Of a stretch of DNA of 64,000 nucleotides, positions 44,018 through 53,079 are shown one piece after another. Source of the stretch: Stappia sp. (GTDB lineage: Bacteria; Pseudomonadota; Alphaproteobacteria; Rhizobiales; Stappiaceae). Each line of letters begins with the position of its first letter. Positions within the stretch are counted from its first letter, which is position 1. The stretch spans positions 3,174,939-3,238,938 of the forward strand of contig NZ_CP157793.1 of the NCBI RefSeq assembly GCF_040110915.1, in the 5' to 3' direction. Under the pieces are notes generated by a model. It searched no databases. It was not told where the DNA came from and saw only the letters and a list, made by a program, of their open reading frames with translations. The position numbers were made by a program, and so were the translations under genes.

Positions 44018-45774
44018 GCATTCTCGCCTCTCTCGCGGCCGCCTACGACCGCCTGCCGGATGCGCCCGCCCCGGGCTTTTCCAGCGAAAAGATCGGGTTC
44101 TGCATCTCTCTCGACGACGACGGGTCCGTCGCGCATGTCATCGATCTGCGCGACACGAGCGGGAAGAAGCCGAAACCGAGGCCGATGCTGGTGCCGCAAG
44201 CCGTCAAGAGGACGGCCGGAATTTCGCCGAACACGTTCTGGGACAAGACATCCTACGTGCTCGGCGTGACGGCCGGCGACGGCAAGCGCACGGCCGCCGA
44301 ACACGCCGCCTTCGTGGATCATCACGCGGCGCTGCTGGCCGGGACGGAGGATCCGGGGCTGCGCGCGTTCCTGGAGTTTCTGCACCACTGGACGCCGGAG
44401 CGGTTTCAGCCGCCGGCCTGGCCGGAGGAGATGAAGGATCAGAACGTGATCTTCGCGTTCGAGCGAGACCGCCTGCGAGGCGCCTATCTGCACGACCGCC
44501 CGGCGGCGAAAGACGCCTGGAGCGCGCTGCAGGCGCGCGGGGCCGCCGAACGGCAGATCTGCCTCGTTTCGGGAACGGTCGCGCCCGTCGCCCGTCTGCA
44601 CCCCTCGATCAAGGGGGTCTGGGGCGCGCAATCCTCCGGAGCCGCGCTTGTCTCCTTCAATCTCGACGCCTTCACCTCCTACGGCCACGATCAGGGGGAC
44701 AACGCGCCGGTCTCCGAGGAGGCCGCCTTCAAGTACACGACCGTCCTGAACCGCTTTCTCGAGCGCGACAGCGGGCACCGCGTTCAGATCGGCGATGCGT
44801 CGACGGTGTTCTGGGCGCAAGCCCCGGACCCGTCGGCGGCCGAGAAGGCCGAAGCGATGTTCGGCGGCTTCGTGGATCAAACGGGCACCGCCGAGGCGGA
44901 GGACGCGGCGGAGAGCAAGAAGATCGCCGTCCAGCTGGACCGCCTTCGCAAGGGCGAGCACCTGGCGGACGTCGAACCGAAGCTCGCCGACGGCGTGCGC
45001 TTCCACGTGCTGGGGCTCGCTCCCAATGCCGCCCGCCTGTCGGTGCGCTTCCATTTCGAGGATACGTTCGGCGCCCTCACGGCCAATTACCAGAAGTTCG
45101 TCGAGGACATGCGGATCGAACCGCCGCCGCGCGAGGGATATCCGCCGCTCTGGCGATACCTCCAGGAGACCGCCGTTCAAGGCAAGCGCGAGAACGTCCA
45201 GCCCAATCTCGCCGGGGAGTGGATGCGTTCCATCCTGTCCGCCACCGACTACCCGCGCACCCTGATGGCGGCGGTCCTGACTCGGATCCGCGCGGACGGG
45301 CGGGTGAGCGCGCTGCGCGCCGGCATCCTGAAAGCAGTTCTGGTTCGCAACTTCAAAAGGGAGGTTCCCGTGTCACTGGATCCGGACTTCAAGGATCGAG
45401 GCTATCTGCTCGGTCGTCTGTTCGCGGCCTATGAACAGGCCCAGTCCGCCGCCCTCGGCGGCAAGGTCAACGCGACCATCAAGGACAAGTTCTATGGCGC
45501 GGCCTCCGCGCAGCCCCGCAAGGTCTTTGCCCTGCTCGAAAGCGGCTCGGCGAACCACCTGTCCAAGGTCGGAAAGCATGCGCCCGGACGGCGCGTGAAC
45601 CTCGAAAAGCTGATCGCCTCGATCATGGAGAGGATGGAGCCCGGCGCGGATCCGTTTCCCGCCGCGCTGACGGCCGAGGAACAGGCGCTGTTCGGGCTCG
45701 GCTACTACCACCAGCGCAATCACTTCTTCAACAAGGCGTCCGAGACCCAAAACTCCGGAGACACCGCAGCATGA
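44014..45774 (+). CDS. cas8c: Type I-C Cascade large subunit Cas8c (Csd1)
   Basis: The start at ATG 44014 overlaps cas5c; a TTG six bases earlier is less likely. The product has 586 residues. It matches Csd1 by the opening ILASLAAAYDRLPD, the block FWAQAPDPSAAEKAEAMFGG, FHVLGLAPNAARLSVRFHFE, and the tail QALFGLGYYHQRNHFFN. Cas8c recognises the PAM and contacts non-target DNA. The C-terminal part also encodes Cas11c from an internal start. Cas8c-cas7c overlap is ATGA. Confidence 0.96.
   Translation: MSILASLAAAYDRLPDAPAPGFSSEKIGFCISLDDDGSVAHVIDLRDTSGKKPKPRPMLVPQAVKRTAGISPNTFWDKTSYVLGVTAGDGKRTAAEHAAFVDHHAALLAGTEDPGLRAFLEFLHHWTPERFQPPAWPEEMKDQNVIFAFERDRLRGAYLHDRPAAKDAWSALQARGAAERQICLVSGTVAPVARLHPSIKGVWGAQSSGAALVSFNLDAFTSYGHDQGDNAPVSEEAAFKYTTVLNRFLERDSGHRVQIGDASTVFWAQAPDPSAAEKAEAMFGGFVDQTGTAEAEDAAESKKIAVQLDRLRKGEHLADVEPKLADGVRFHVLGLAPNAARLSVRFHFEDTFGALTANYQKFVEDMRIEPPPREGYPPLWRYLQETAVQGKRENVQPNLAGEWMRSILSATDYPRTLMAAVLTRIRADGRVSALRAGILKAVLVRNFKREVPVSLDPDFKDRGYLLGRLFAAYEQAQSAALGGKVNATIKDKFYGAASAQPRKVFALLESGSANHLSKVGKHAPGRRVNLEKLIASIMERMEPGADPFPAALTAEEQALFGLGYYHQRNHFFNKASETQNSGDTAA
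45370..45774 (+). CDS. cas11c: Cas11c small subunit, internal in-frame translation within cas8c
   Basis: Inside cas8c a strong Shine-Dalgarno AAAAGGGAGG (45355-45364) lies 5 nt before an in-frame GTG at 45370. The product would be 134 residues, all helical in appearance (FKDRGYLLGRLFAAYEQAQS ... GYYHQRNHFFN). In studied type I-C systems the small subunits that line Cascade are made exactly this way from the cas8c 3' end. The ribosome site is seen in the sequence; the internal product itself is inferred from the family. Confidence 0.75.
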   Translation: MSLDPDFKDRGYLLGRLFAAYEQAQSAALGGKVNATIKDKFYGAASAQPRKVFALLESGSANHLSKVGKHAPGRRVNLEKLIASIMERMEPGADPFPAALTAEEQALFGLGYYHQRNHFFNKASETQNSGDTAA

Positions 45775-46724
45775 CCGCACTTCAGAACCGCCACGACTTC
45801 GCCCTGGTCTTCGAGGTCGTCAACGGAAACCCCAACGGCGATCCGGACGCCGGCAACCTGCCGCGTCTCGATCCGGAGACCAACAAGGGCCTCGTTTCGG
45901 ACGTCAGCCTGAAGCGCAAGATCCGCAACTACGTGGATCTCGCCCGCACCGGCGAGGACGGATTCCACATCTACGTCGAGGAGGGCGCGATCCTCAACGA
46001 GAAGCACCGTCAGGCCTACAAGGCGCTCTCCCCCGACGACGCCAAACTCGACACGGCCAGGAAGCTCAATCCGAAGGACGACGGCGAACTTGCGAAGCTG
46101 CGCGGCTTCATGTGCGCGAACTTCTTCGACGTGCGCACCTTCGGCGCGGTCATGTCGACCGGCATCAACTGCGGTCAGGTCAAGGGACCGGTGCAGATGA
46201 CATTCGCCACGTCCGTCGAGCCGATCCTGCCGCTGGAAATCTCGATCACCCGCATGGCGGCCACCAACGAGGCGGAAAAGAAGGAGAAGGTGGAGGGCGA
46301 CGACAGCGTCGAGCGGACCGACAACCGCACGATGGGCCGCAAGCATATCGTGCCCTACGGGCTTTATGTCGCCCATGGTTTCGTATCGGCCAAATTCGCC
46401 GAACGCACCGGCTTCTCGCAGGCCGACCTGGAGCTTCTGTGGGAGGCCCTCGCCAACATGTTCGAGCATGACCGCGCCGCCGCGCGGGGCGAAATGGCGA
46501 CGCGCAAGCTGATCGTCTTCAAGCACGACAGTGCGCTCGGCAACGCGCCGGCGCACAAGCTCTTCGACCTCCTGCGCATCGGCCGCAATGTCGACGGCGC
46601 GTTCAGATCCGTCGACGACAAGCGGATCGGCAACGAACCGCCGGCCCGCCGGTTCTCCGACTACATCGTCGAGATCGACCGGGACGCCTGCCCGCCCGGT
46701 GTCGAGATCATCGAGAAGCTCTGA
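45771..46724 (+). CDS. cas7c: Type I-C Cascade backbone subunit Cas7c (Csd2)
   Basis: The product has 317 residues, full length for Csd2. The N-terminal RAMP signature is FEVVNGNPNGDPDAGNLPRL, followed by VSDVSLKRKIRNYVDL; the insertion carrying FDVRTFGAVMSTGINCGQVK is also conserved. Multiple copies polymerise along the crRNA spacer to form the Cascade backbone. ATG 45771 overlaps the cas8c stop. The cas4 gene follows after a short gap. Confidence 0.96.
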   Translation: MTALQNRHDFALVFEVVNGNPNGDPDAGNLPRLDPETNKGLVSDVSLKRKIRNYVDLARTGEDGFHIYVEEGAILNEKHRQAYKALSPDDAKLDTARKLNPKDDGELAKLRGFMCANFFDVRTFGAVMSTGINCGQVKGPVQMTFATSVEPILPLEISITRMAATNEAEKKEKVEGDDSVERTDNRTMGRKHIVPYGLYVAHGFVSAKFAERTGFSQADLELLWEALANMFEHDRAAARGEMATRKLIVFKHDSALGNAPAHKLFDLLRIGRNVDGAFRSVDDKRIGNEPPARRFSDYIVEIDRDACPPGVEIIEKL

Positions 46725-46783
46725 GCGTCCGGGCGATGGACCTGACGCGGGACAGCGCGGAGGCGCAACGCACGGAGGAGCCG

Positions 46784-47407
46784 ATGCCCCTGTCGGCCCT
46801 GCAGCATGCCGTCTACTGCCTGCGTCAGGCCGCCCTCATCCATCTGGAACGACTGTGGGCCGACAACCGCTTCACGGCCGAGGGCCACGTCCAGCACGCG
46901 GTCGCGGACAAGGGCGGTCGCCGTCAGGCCCGCGGCGTCCGGCGCGTGATGGCACTGCCGCTCGCCTCCGGACGGCTCAATCTCGCCGGCGTGGCCGATG
47001 TGGTCGAGTTTCTCCCCGGCGAGACCGGGGAGGTCCCCTACCCCATCGAGTACAAACGCGGCAAGCCGAAGCTCCACCGGGCCGACGAGGTGCAACTCTG
47101 CGCGCAAGGACTGTGCCTGGAGGAGATGACGGGACAGCCGGTTCCGGAAGGCGCCCTGTATTACGCCACCACGAAGCGCAGGGTCCGGGTGCCCTTCGAC
47201 GAAGAGCTGCGGCGGATGACGGAAGACACCGTGACGGAGCTCGCCGCCGTTTTCCGGTCCCGGCGGACGCCCCCGCCGACGGTTCACAGCTCCCGCTGCC
47301 GGGCCTGTTCGCTCAAGTCGCTTTGCCGGCCCGCGGTCGTTTCAACCGCCGTGAAGCCCTGGCGCCGGCGGATGCTGGAGGATGTGTTGAAGGACGACGG
47401 CCCGTGA
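46784..47407 (+). CDS. cas4: Adaptation nuclease Cas4
   Basis: I prefer ATG 46784 because GGAGGAG lies just in front and the family begins with PLSALQHAVYCLRQAAL; an in-frame ATG at 46736 has no ribosome site. The product has 207 residues. The iron-sulfur cysteines are one in VYCLRQ and three in SRCRACSLKSLC. The RecB-like nuclease core includes VADVVEFLPG and PIEYKRGKPK. Cas4 trims prespacers to keep the PAM side correct. Its stop overlaps the cas1 GTG. Confidence 0.94.
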   Translation: MPLSALQHAVYCLRQAALIHLERLWADNRFTAEGHVQHAVADKGGRRQARGVRRVMALPLASGRLNLAGVADVVEFLPGETGEVPYPIEYKRGKPKLHRADEVQLCAQGLCLEEMTGQPVPEGALYYATTKRRVRVPFDEELRRMTEDTVTELAAVFRSRRTPPPTVHSSRCRACSLKSLCRPAVVSTAVKPWRRRMLEDVLKDDGP

Positions 47408-48438
47408 AGAAACTGCTGAACACCGTCTACATCACCACCGAGGGCGCCAGCCTGCGCAAGGACGGCGAGAATCTGGTCGCGGAGGTGGAGGGCACGGAGC
47501 GGGCCCGCGTGCCGTTGCACATGCTGGCCTCGGTGGTGGTGTTCGGGGCGGTCTATCTGTCGCCGGCGTTGATCGGCGCCTGCGCGGCGGCCGGCATCAC
47601 TCTTGTCCTGCTGGAGCGCAACGGCCGGTTTCTTGCCCGGATCGAAGGCCCGACCTCGGGCAACGTTCTCCTGCGTCGCGCGCAGTACCGGGCCTCGGAC
47701 GCGCCGGTGGAGATCGTCCGCTCGATCGTCATCGGCAAGGTGGCGAACCAGCGCTCGGTCCTGATGCGCGCGCTGCGCGACTACCGGGGCGACTTCGAGC
47801 CGCTGGCGCTCGAGCGGCTCGGCGCGGCGACCGAGCGCATGGCCCGGATTGTCCGCCGCGCCGAGGCATCCGACGAGACGTGCGAACAATTGCGCGGATC
47901 GGAAGGCGAAGCGGCCAATCTGTATTTCTCGGTTTTCGACCACCTGATCAGATCGCCCGACGCGACCATCCGCTGGACCGGCCGCAGCCGCCGGCCACCG
48001 CTCGATCCGGTGAACGCGCTGCTGTCCTTCCTCTACACGCTGCTGACGCACGAGTGCCGGTCCGCCTGCGAGAGCCACGGACTGGACCCCGCCGTCGGGT
48101 TCCTGCACCGGGACCGCCCGGGCCGGCCAAGTCTGGCGCTCGACCTCATGGAAGAGCTTCGGCCCGTCCTGGCGGACAGGCTTGCGCTGTCCCTGTTCAA
48201 CCGGCGACAGGTACGCGCAGCGGACTTCGAGGTCCGGGACGGCGGAGCCGTTCTTCTGACGGAGGAGGCACGAAAGACCGTTCTGACCGCCTGGCAGGAG
48301 CGCAAGAAGGAGGAGCGCCGCCACCCCTTTCTTGGCGAGACGGCACCGCTCGGGCTGGTGCCCTATCTTCAGGCACAGATGCTGGCGCGCCACCTGCGCG
48401 GCGATCTCGACGCCTATCCACCGTGGTTCTGGAAGTAG
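47404..48438 (+). CDS. cas1c: Adaptation integrase Cas1 (type I-C)
   Basis: The product has 344 residues from GTG 47404 ([20 protein letters not shown]). Integrase marks are [18 protein letters not shown] (catalytic glutamate), [19 protein letters not shown] (histidine) and the following acidic ELRPVLADR. With Cas2 it inserts new spacers at the leader end of the array. The long open frame upstream of 47404 is a shadow of cas7c/cas4. Cas2 follows after 10 bp. Confidence 0.97.
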   Translation: MKKLLNTVYITTEGASLRKDGENLVAEVEGTERARVPLHMLASVVVFGAVYLSPALIGACAAAGITLVLLERNGRFLARIEGPTSGNVLLRRAQYRASDAPVEIVRSIVIGKVANQRSVLMRALRDYRGDFEPLALERLGAATERMARIVRRAEASDETCEQLRGSEGEAANLYFSVFDHLIRSPDATIRWTGRSRRPPLDPVNALLSFLYTLLTHECRSACESHGLDPAVGFLHRDRPGRPSLALDLMEELRPVLADRLALSLFNRRQVRAADFEVRDGGAVLLTEEARKTVLTAWQERKKEERRHPFLGETAPLGLVPYLQAQMLARHLRGDLDAYPPWFWK

Positions 48439-48448
48439 GAGGCGCCGG

Positions 48449-48739
48449 ATGCTGGTGCTGGTGACATACGACGTCCGCACGTCGCAAGGCGATGGCGCCC
48501 GCCGCTTGCGGGCGGTCGCCAAGGCCTGCCGCGATTTCGGCCAACGCGTTCAGTACTCGGTTTTCGAGATCGAGGTCGATCCGGCACAATGGACCAGGCT
48601 GAAGGCACGTCTGGAAGGCATCATCGACCCGGACCACGACAGCTTGAGGTATTACTATCTCGGTGCGAACTGGCACCGGCGGGTGGAGCATGTCGGCGCG
48701 AAGCCGGCGGCGGACCTGGGTGGACCGCTGATCGTGTGA
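48449..48739 (+). CDS. cas2: Adaptation protein Cas2
   Basis: ATG 48449 follows TAGGAGG; the product has 96 residues. The fold opens with [20 protein letters not shown] and has the [19 protein letters not shown] strand-helix characteristic of Cas2. It bridges two Cas1 dimers in the integration complex. It is the last gene of the cas operon and lies about 200 bp before the first repeat. Confidence 0.97.
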   Translation: MLVLVTYDVRTSQGDGARRLRAVAKACRDFGQRVQYSVFEIEVDPAQWTRLKARLEGIIDPDHDSLRYYYLGANWHRRVEHVGAKPAADLGGPLIV

Positions 48740-48942
48740 CAGCCGCCCGACCTCGCGGCGGGGCAGCGCGGACCGGAAGCGTGCCTGAAAAGGCCGGAGG
48801 GTTCGCACCCGCCGGGCTCTTTGAAATCCTTGATCCTTTTGGCGCGTATCGGCAAACCGGCACGTCGCGCGCGACCAGGCGGCAATCCTTCGCGAAACGA
48901 CGGACCTTTTTCCAGTCATTTCAAAGCGGTATATGGAGGGGA
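48740..48942 (+). promoter_or_regulatory. CRISPR leader
   Basis: The 203 bp between cas2 and the first repeat hold no gene and turn AT-richer toward the array. CTTTGAAAT (48819-48827) and ATTTCAAAG (48918-48926) are exact inverted repeats 90 bp apart. The second lies 16 bp before repeat 1, where leader anchoring sites for Cas1-Cas2 are usual. GGTATATGGA at 48929-48938 is a possible -10 region, but no firm promoter was assigned. Confidence 0.65.
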
Positions 48943-50301
48943 GTCGCCTCCCTCGCGGAGGCGTGGATCGAAACTTGTCCGCGTCGGCGCCGTCCCAGTC
49001 GACCCGCATGTCGCCTCCCTCGCGGAGGCGTGGATCGAAACGTATTCCCTGCGTTTACACCTCAGGCCATGTCGAGTCGCCTCCCTCGCGGAGGCGTGGA
49101 TCGAAACTTGTCATCCCGACCGGACATCCGGCCGACCAGGCGTCGCCTCCCTCGCGGAGGCGTGGATCGAAACGCGATCCGCCCGGCCGAATGGTCCAGC
49201 TACAACAGTCGCCTCCCTCGCGGAGGCGTGGATCGAAACGCGCAGTTTTTGGAAGACCGGATCGCGGAGCTTGGTCGCCTCCCTCGCGGAGGCGTGGATC
49301 GAAACGATCCACCGGCCCCAGCAACGGCTCGACGCTCAGGTCGCCTCCCTCGCGGAGGCGTGGATCGAAACCATTCGTTCCTGCTGGTCTACGTCCTCAA
49401 AGACGGTCGCCTCCCTCGCGGAGGCGTGGATCGAAACCTCCAGCGAGGCCCTCAGGCGCCCCACCTCCGCCACGTCGCCTCCCTCGCGGAGGCGTGGATC
49501 GAAACGTCGCCCGGCAAGATGGCGTTTGTCCACGCTGTGTCGCCTCCCTCGCGGAGGCGTGGATCGAAACGCCTCCTGCTTGACATCGGCGACGGACGGC
49601 CCCGGGTCGCCTCCCTCGCGGAGGCGTGGATCGAAACACACGGCGCGCGCTCGCCGTGCGGCGGGAGGAGAGTCGCCTCCCTCGCGGAGGCGTGGATCGA
49701 AACTACACCGTCGAGGACGAGGGCGAGGCGGAACTCAGTCGCCTCCCTCGCGGAGGCGTGGATCGAAACTTGTGATCCCGACCGGACACCCGGCCGACCA
49801 GGGTCGCCTCCCTCGCGGAGGCGTGGATCGAAACGGATGTTTGACCGGCTCGCCGTTTGGATCGACAAGTCGCCTCCCTCGCGGAGGCGTGGATCGAAAC
49901 AGCGAGGCCCGCGCCGAAATCTCGGACATCCGGACGTCGCCTCCCTCGCGGAGGCGTGGATCGAAACAGGGTGGCCGTTGTGTCGGACATCGCGGCACAA
50001 GTGGTCGCCTCCCTCGCGGAGGCGTGGATCGAAACGCAGTGGTTGGCGGTTCCATCGACAGGGTGAGATGTCGCCTCCCTCGCGGAGGCGTGGATCGAAA
50101 CGCCGGTGCCCGGGGTTGCAGACACGCCGTCGTAGGTCGCCTCCCTCGCGGAGGCGTGGATCGAAACTACATCCGCCCAAGCGGCGCGACGCTTGGCGTG
50201 AATGTCGCCTCCCTCGCGGAGGCGTGGATCGAAACGCCAAGATTGGCAGCCCGGCCCGGACGGCGGGCGGTCGCCTCCCTCGCGGAGGCGTGGATCGAAA
50301 C
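48943..50301 (+). CRISPR. Type I-C CRISPR array, 21 repeats and 20 spacers
   Basis: The 32-bp repeat begins GTCGCCTCCCTCGCGGAGGC and ends GTGGATCGAAAC; all 21 copies I read are identical. It folds as a 7-bp stem CGCCTCC/GGAGGCG with a CTCGC loop and leaves an 11-nt handle TGGATCGAAAC, as expected for Cas5c processing. Spacers are 33-36 nt, mostly 34. Repeat starts are 48943, 49010, 49076, 49142, 49208, 49274, 49340, 49406, 49474, 49539, 49606, 49672, 49738, 49803, 49869, 49936, 50004, 50070, 50136, 50204 and 50270. Spacers 3 (49108-49141) and 13 (49770-49802) are near-identical. The last repeat is perfect and ends 23 bp from the next gene's stop codon. Confidence 0.98.
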
Positions 50302-50324
50302 GACAACGGCGCGCGCGGCGTGTC

Positions 50325-50888
50325 TCACAAGGCGACCCAGCCTTCGGGCGGCTTGCCCTTGCCGGGATGCAGGGCGCCGCAATGCGGGCAGGTCCGCGCT
50401 TCCGTGCTGGCGTGGAACGCCTCGTAGATCTTCGGCAGCTCCGTCACGATGCCTTCCGGTCCGTCCAGCGACACCTCGGCGCGATGTACGAGGCCCTCGC
50501 ACTCGAAGCAGTACCACTCGAAGCCTTCGGTCATGCCCGGCTGGCGGGGCGCCTCGACGACGATGCCGACCGACCCTTCCTGCGGCCGCTGCGGCGCGTG
50601 ACGCACATGCGCGGGCAGAAGGAAAACCTCCCCCTCGCGGACCGGAACATCATAGATCTTCCCGCCGTCGGCGATCTTGAGCATCATGTCGCCCTTGACC
50701 TGGAAGAACCATTCCTCGACCGGATCGTCGTGAAAATCCATGCGGGTGTTGGGGCCGCCGACGACCATCACGATCATGTCGCCGTCCTTGTGCAGCAACT
50801 GATTGCCCACCGGCGGGCGCAGCTTGTCGGCGTTGTCCTCGACCCACTTGTGAAAATTGAACGGGCGCAGCTTGGGATGTTGGCTCAT
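50325..50888 (-). CDS. nbaC: 3-hydroxyanthranilate 3,4-dioxygenase
   Basis: ATG 50888 has GGAAGGA in front; the product has 187 residues. The cupin iron site is visible in RMDFHDDPVEEWFFQ (His, Glu) and LPAHVRHAPQRP (His). A C-terminal rubredoxin-like metal site has the pairs WYCFECEG and TCPHCGALHPGKG, typical of bacterial enzymes. It opens the ring of 3-hydroxyanthranilate in the kynurenine or 2-nitrobenzoate routes toward quinolinate or 2-aminomuconate. No other kynurenine-pathway gene is adjacent. The 3' end nearly touches the CRISPR array. Confidence 0.93.
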   Translation of the reverse strand: MSQHPKLRPFNFHKWVEDNADKLRPPVGNQLLHKDGDMIVMVVGGPNTRMDFHDDPVEEWFFQVKGDMMLKIADGGKIYDVPVREGEVFLLPAHVRHAPQRPQEGSVGIVVEAPRQPGMTEGFEWYCFECEGLVHRAEVSLDGPEGIVTELPKIYEAFHASTEARTCPHCGALHPGKGKPPEGWVAL

Positions 50889-50988
50889 GCGGTCCTTCCC
50901 GAAACATGTGTGTGTGACATGAAGCCTATGCGAGTTGACCATTCCGTGTGAGCGGGCTCGACGCAATCGGCTATCGAAATTTGGAATA

Positions 50989-51879
50989 TCAAGGCGGAGA
51001 CACCAGCAGCGCGGTTCCCGCGATCGCCAGGGCCAGCGCCGGGACAAGGCGACGCGGGCAAAGCCCCTCCCCGCGCAGCAGAACGGCGGCGAGAAGCGCG
51101 CAGAACACCGTGTCCAGAACCCCGAGAAACGCCACCCTTGCCACCGGGGCGGATTGCAGGGCGAAGAACTGGAGCGTCTGGCCCGCGCTCAGCGAGAGCG
51201 CGGCCAGCACCTGCCAGCGACCGCGATCGGCAAGCAACCGGGCGCAGCGCGCGCGCCGATCGGCGCGAAGAAGCGCGCCGCCGAGCATCCAGACGATCGC
51301 GACCAGCGCGCCGAAGGCCGTGCCGAAAGCCGGGTCGGGAAGTCGCTCAAGCCCGAGCGCCCGCAAACCGTAAGCGAGCGCATAAAGGGCCGCGCAGGCC
51401 ACGCCGAACAGCACGCCGGGCAGAAGATACCGCCGGTCGACCGGCGCGGGCGCGCCCGCCTGCCAGACGACGGCAAGCAGCACGAGCCCGCCGCCGATCA
51501 GATCCTCCGCGCGCGCCGCCTGACCGAGCAGCACCAGGGCAACCGGCACCGCGAAGACCGGGATCAGCCGGCGCAACAGGCTCGCGGTCACGGCACCGGC
51601 AAGTTCGGTGGAGCGATAGAGCGCCTGGCGCGCGAAGACGCTCGCGAGAAGACCGGCGAGCGCAAACCAGAATAGCCCCCACCGCGCCTCGGCCTCGGAC
51701 AAACGCGGCACCTCGCCCACGATCCCCCACACGCCGGCGGCGAAGACCGCCGTCGTCAGGACGGAGAGAAACAGACCGTTGTCGGCCTGCGCCCGCGCCC
51801 GCCCGCGCGCGATGGCGACGCCGGCGAGCCCGTAGAACAGCGCGGACAGGATCGCCAGCGCCTCGCCGGTGAGCGTCAC
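50989..51879 (-). CDS. EamA-family (DMT) transporter
   Basis: The product has 296 residues from GTG 51879, with ten hydrophobic helices in two EamA repeats (LAILSALFYGLAGVAIARGR at the start; the second half begins near RRYLLPGVLFGVACAALYAL). Members export or exchange small metabolites across the inner membrane. It lies 19 bp after the DHDPS-family gene on the same strand and 100 bp before nbaC, so the three genes may be co-transcribed. No substrate can be assigned. Confidence 0.9.
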   Translation of the reverse strand: MTLTGEALAILSALFYGLAGVAIARGRARAQADNGLFLSVLTTAVFAAGVWGIVGEVPRLSEAEARWGLFWFALAGLLASVFARQALYRSTELAGAVTASLLRRLIPVFAVPVALVLLGQAARAEDLIGGGLVLLAVVWQAGAPAPVDRRYLLPGVLFGVACAALYALAYGLRALGLERLPDPAFGTAFGALVAIVWMLGGALLRADRRARCARLLADRGRWQVLAALSLSAGQTLQFFALQSAPVARVAFLGVLDTVFCALLAAVLLRGEGLCPRRLVPALALAIAGTALLVSPP

Positions 51880-51898
51880 GGTCGGGGATCCGGGGGCG

Positions 51899-52852
51899 TC
51901 AGCGCTTGAGGCCGCAGCCCTCGAAGGCCGCGCGGATCGTCGCGCGCTCCGCGTCGGTCAGATCGAGCATCGGCCGACGGACCGGTCCACCCACCTGACC
52001 CAGAAGCTCCTGCCAGTATTTGCCGAAGGCCTGCGGCTTGTCGTCCGGCCGCGAGCGGCGCATGGCCTCGCGCACCGGCTCGAGACTGTCGCGGACCTTG
52101 CGTGCTTCCGCGAACTTTCCCTCGAAGGCCAACCGTGTGTAGGCGTCCATGCGGCGGTCGTTGGCCGTCTGCAGCTGATAGGGCGGCGAGGAACACAGGT
52201 AGAGCCGCCAGCCCAGCTCCTCGATGTTGTCGAGCCACTCCTCCTCGGAGGCCGTCGACACCTGGATCTTGTCGCCGACGAGACGGGTCAGCTCGACATA
52301 CATCGGGCGCGGCACCGAGTATTTGATCGCAACGATGTTGGGAAGCTCGGCGATACGCGCGCATTCCTGCGGGGTCATCAGATAGCCGGAGTCCGGGTGG
52401 CTCCACATGGCGATGCCGATGTCGAGCCGGTCGCACAGGCCCTTGTAGTACTGATACAGCACCTCGCCCCGGTCGTGCACGAAGCTCAGCACCGGCGCAT
52501 GCACCACGATGTAATCGGCGCCGCAATCCTGGGCGTGCCGGGCGAGTTCCAGCACCGTGTCATAGTTCTGGTCCGACACGGACATGATCGTGCCGGCCTT
52601 GCCGTCGCATTCCTCGACCGCGATCTCGAAGTTGCGCTTGCGCTCGGCCAGCGACATGGAAAAGAACTCGCCCTGCTTGCCGGCGATGAACAGACCGGCG
52701 ATGCCGAGATCGTCGATCCAGTGGCGGATGTTGGCGCGCAGGCCCGCCTCGTCCAGCGAGAGATCGTCCCGGAACGGATTGAGCGCCGCCGCCCAGATCC
52801 CGCGCATGTGCGCGCGGGCATGATCCTTCGCATCCAGTCTGCTGTATTTCAT
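51899..52852 (-). CDS. Dihydrodipicolinate synthase family aldolase
   Basis: I take ATG 52852 (MKYSRLDAKDHARAHMRGIW); the frame stays open further upstream without family resemblance. The product has 317 residues in a TIM barrel. The Schiff-base lysine is in PNIVAIKYSVPRPMYVELTR, and the pyruvate-binding loop is replaced by GLFIAGKQGEFFSMSL. Such paralogues act as lyases on various 2-oxoacids and are often not lysine-biosynthetic. It is divergent from the aspartate dehydrogenase gene and shares with the ALDH/TRAP operon an upstream GATATAAC-N6-GAATAGCC element. Confidence 0.88.
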   Translation of the reverse strand: MKYSRLDAKDHARAHMRGIWAAALNPFRDDLSLDEAGLRANIRHWIDDLGIAGLFIAGKQGEFFSMSLAERKRNFEIAVEECDGKAGTIMSVSDQNYDTVLELARHAQDCGADYIVVHAPVLSFVHDRGEVLYQYYKGLCDRLDIGIAMWSHPDSGYLMTPQECARIAELPNIVAIKYSVPRPMYVELTRLVGDKIQVSTASEEEWLDNIEELGWRLYLCSSPPYQLQTANDRRMDAYTRLAFEGKFAEARKVRDSLEPVREAMRRSRPDDKPQAFGKYWQELLGQVGGPVRRPMLDLTDAERATIRAAFEGCGLKR

Positions 52853-53010
52853 CGTGTTCGCGTCCTGTGTCTTGACCGTGCGGGAGGCTGCGCGGCGGGC
52901 CGGTTTCCGGTTCGCGCGACGCGCGAGGGAGACGGCGCGTGTGAGCGCCACCGATCTGGCGCGAGTGAACCAGACCGCGCGCGGCCGCCGAAATCGAAAC
53001 ATGGAAGATC

Positions 53011-53032
53011 GATATAACCAGACGGAATAGCC
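53011..53032. promoter_or_regulatory. Shared regulatory element, copy A
   Basis: GATATAAC (53011-53018), six bases, then GAATAGCC (53025-53032), between the divergent DHDPS-family and aspartate dehydrogenase genes. The same two octamers with the same spacing occur at 59351-59372 upstream of the ALDH/TRAP operon. A common regulator, most simply the LysR protein encoded at 53885-54883, is inferred. Confidence 0.6.
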
Positions 53033-53079
53033 CTGCGCCTGGATACCGGGATACCTTCTACCCAAAGACAGGACGTCCC

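Noticed and set aside
48943..50301. Spacers targeting genes within this window
   Set aside because: By eye no spacer matched any other part of the window; a proper search against the full genome was not possible.
48589..50680. Very long open frames (over 600 residues) through the CRISPR array, with repeated blocks such as ASLAEAWIET
   Set aside because: They are produced by the 32-bp repeat and ~34-bp spacers, whose near 66-bp period keeps frames open. The repeat structure is plainly a CRISPR array.
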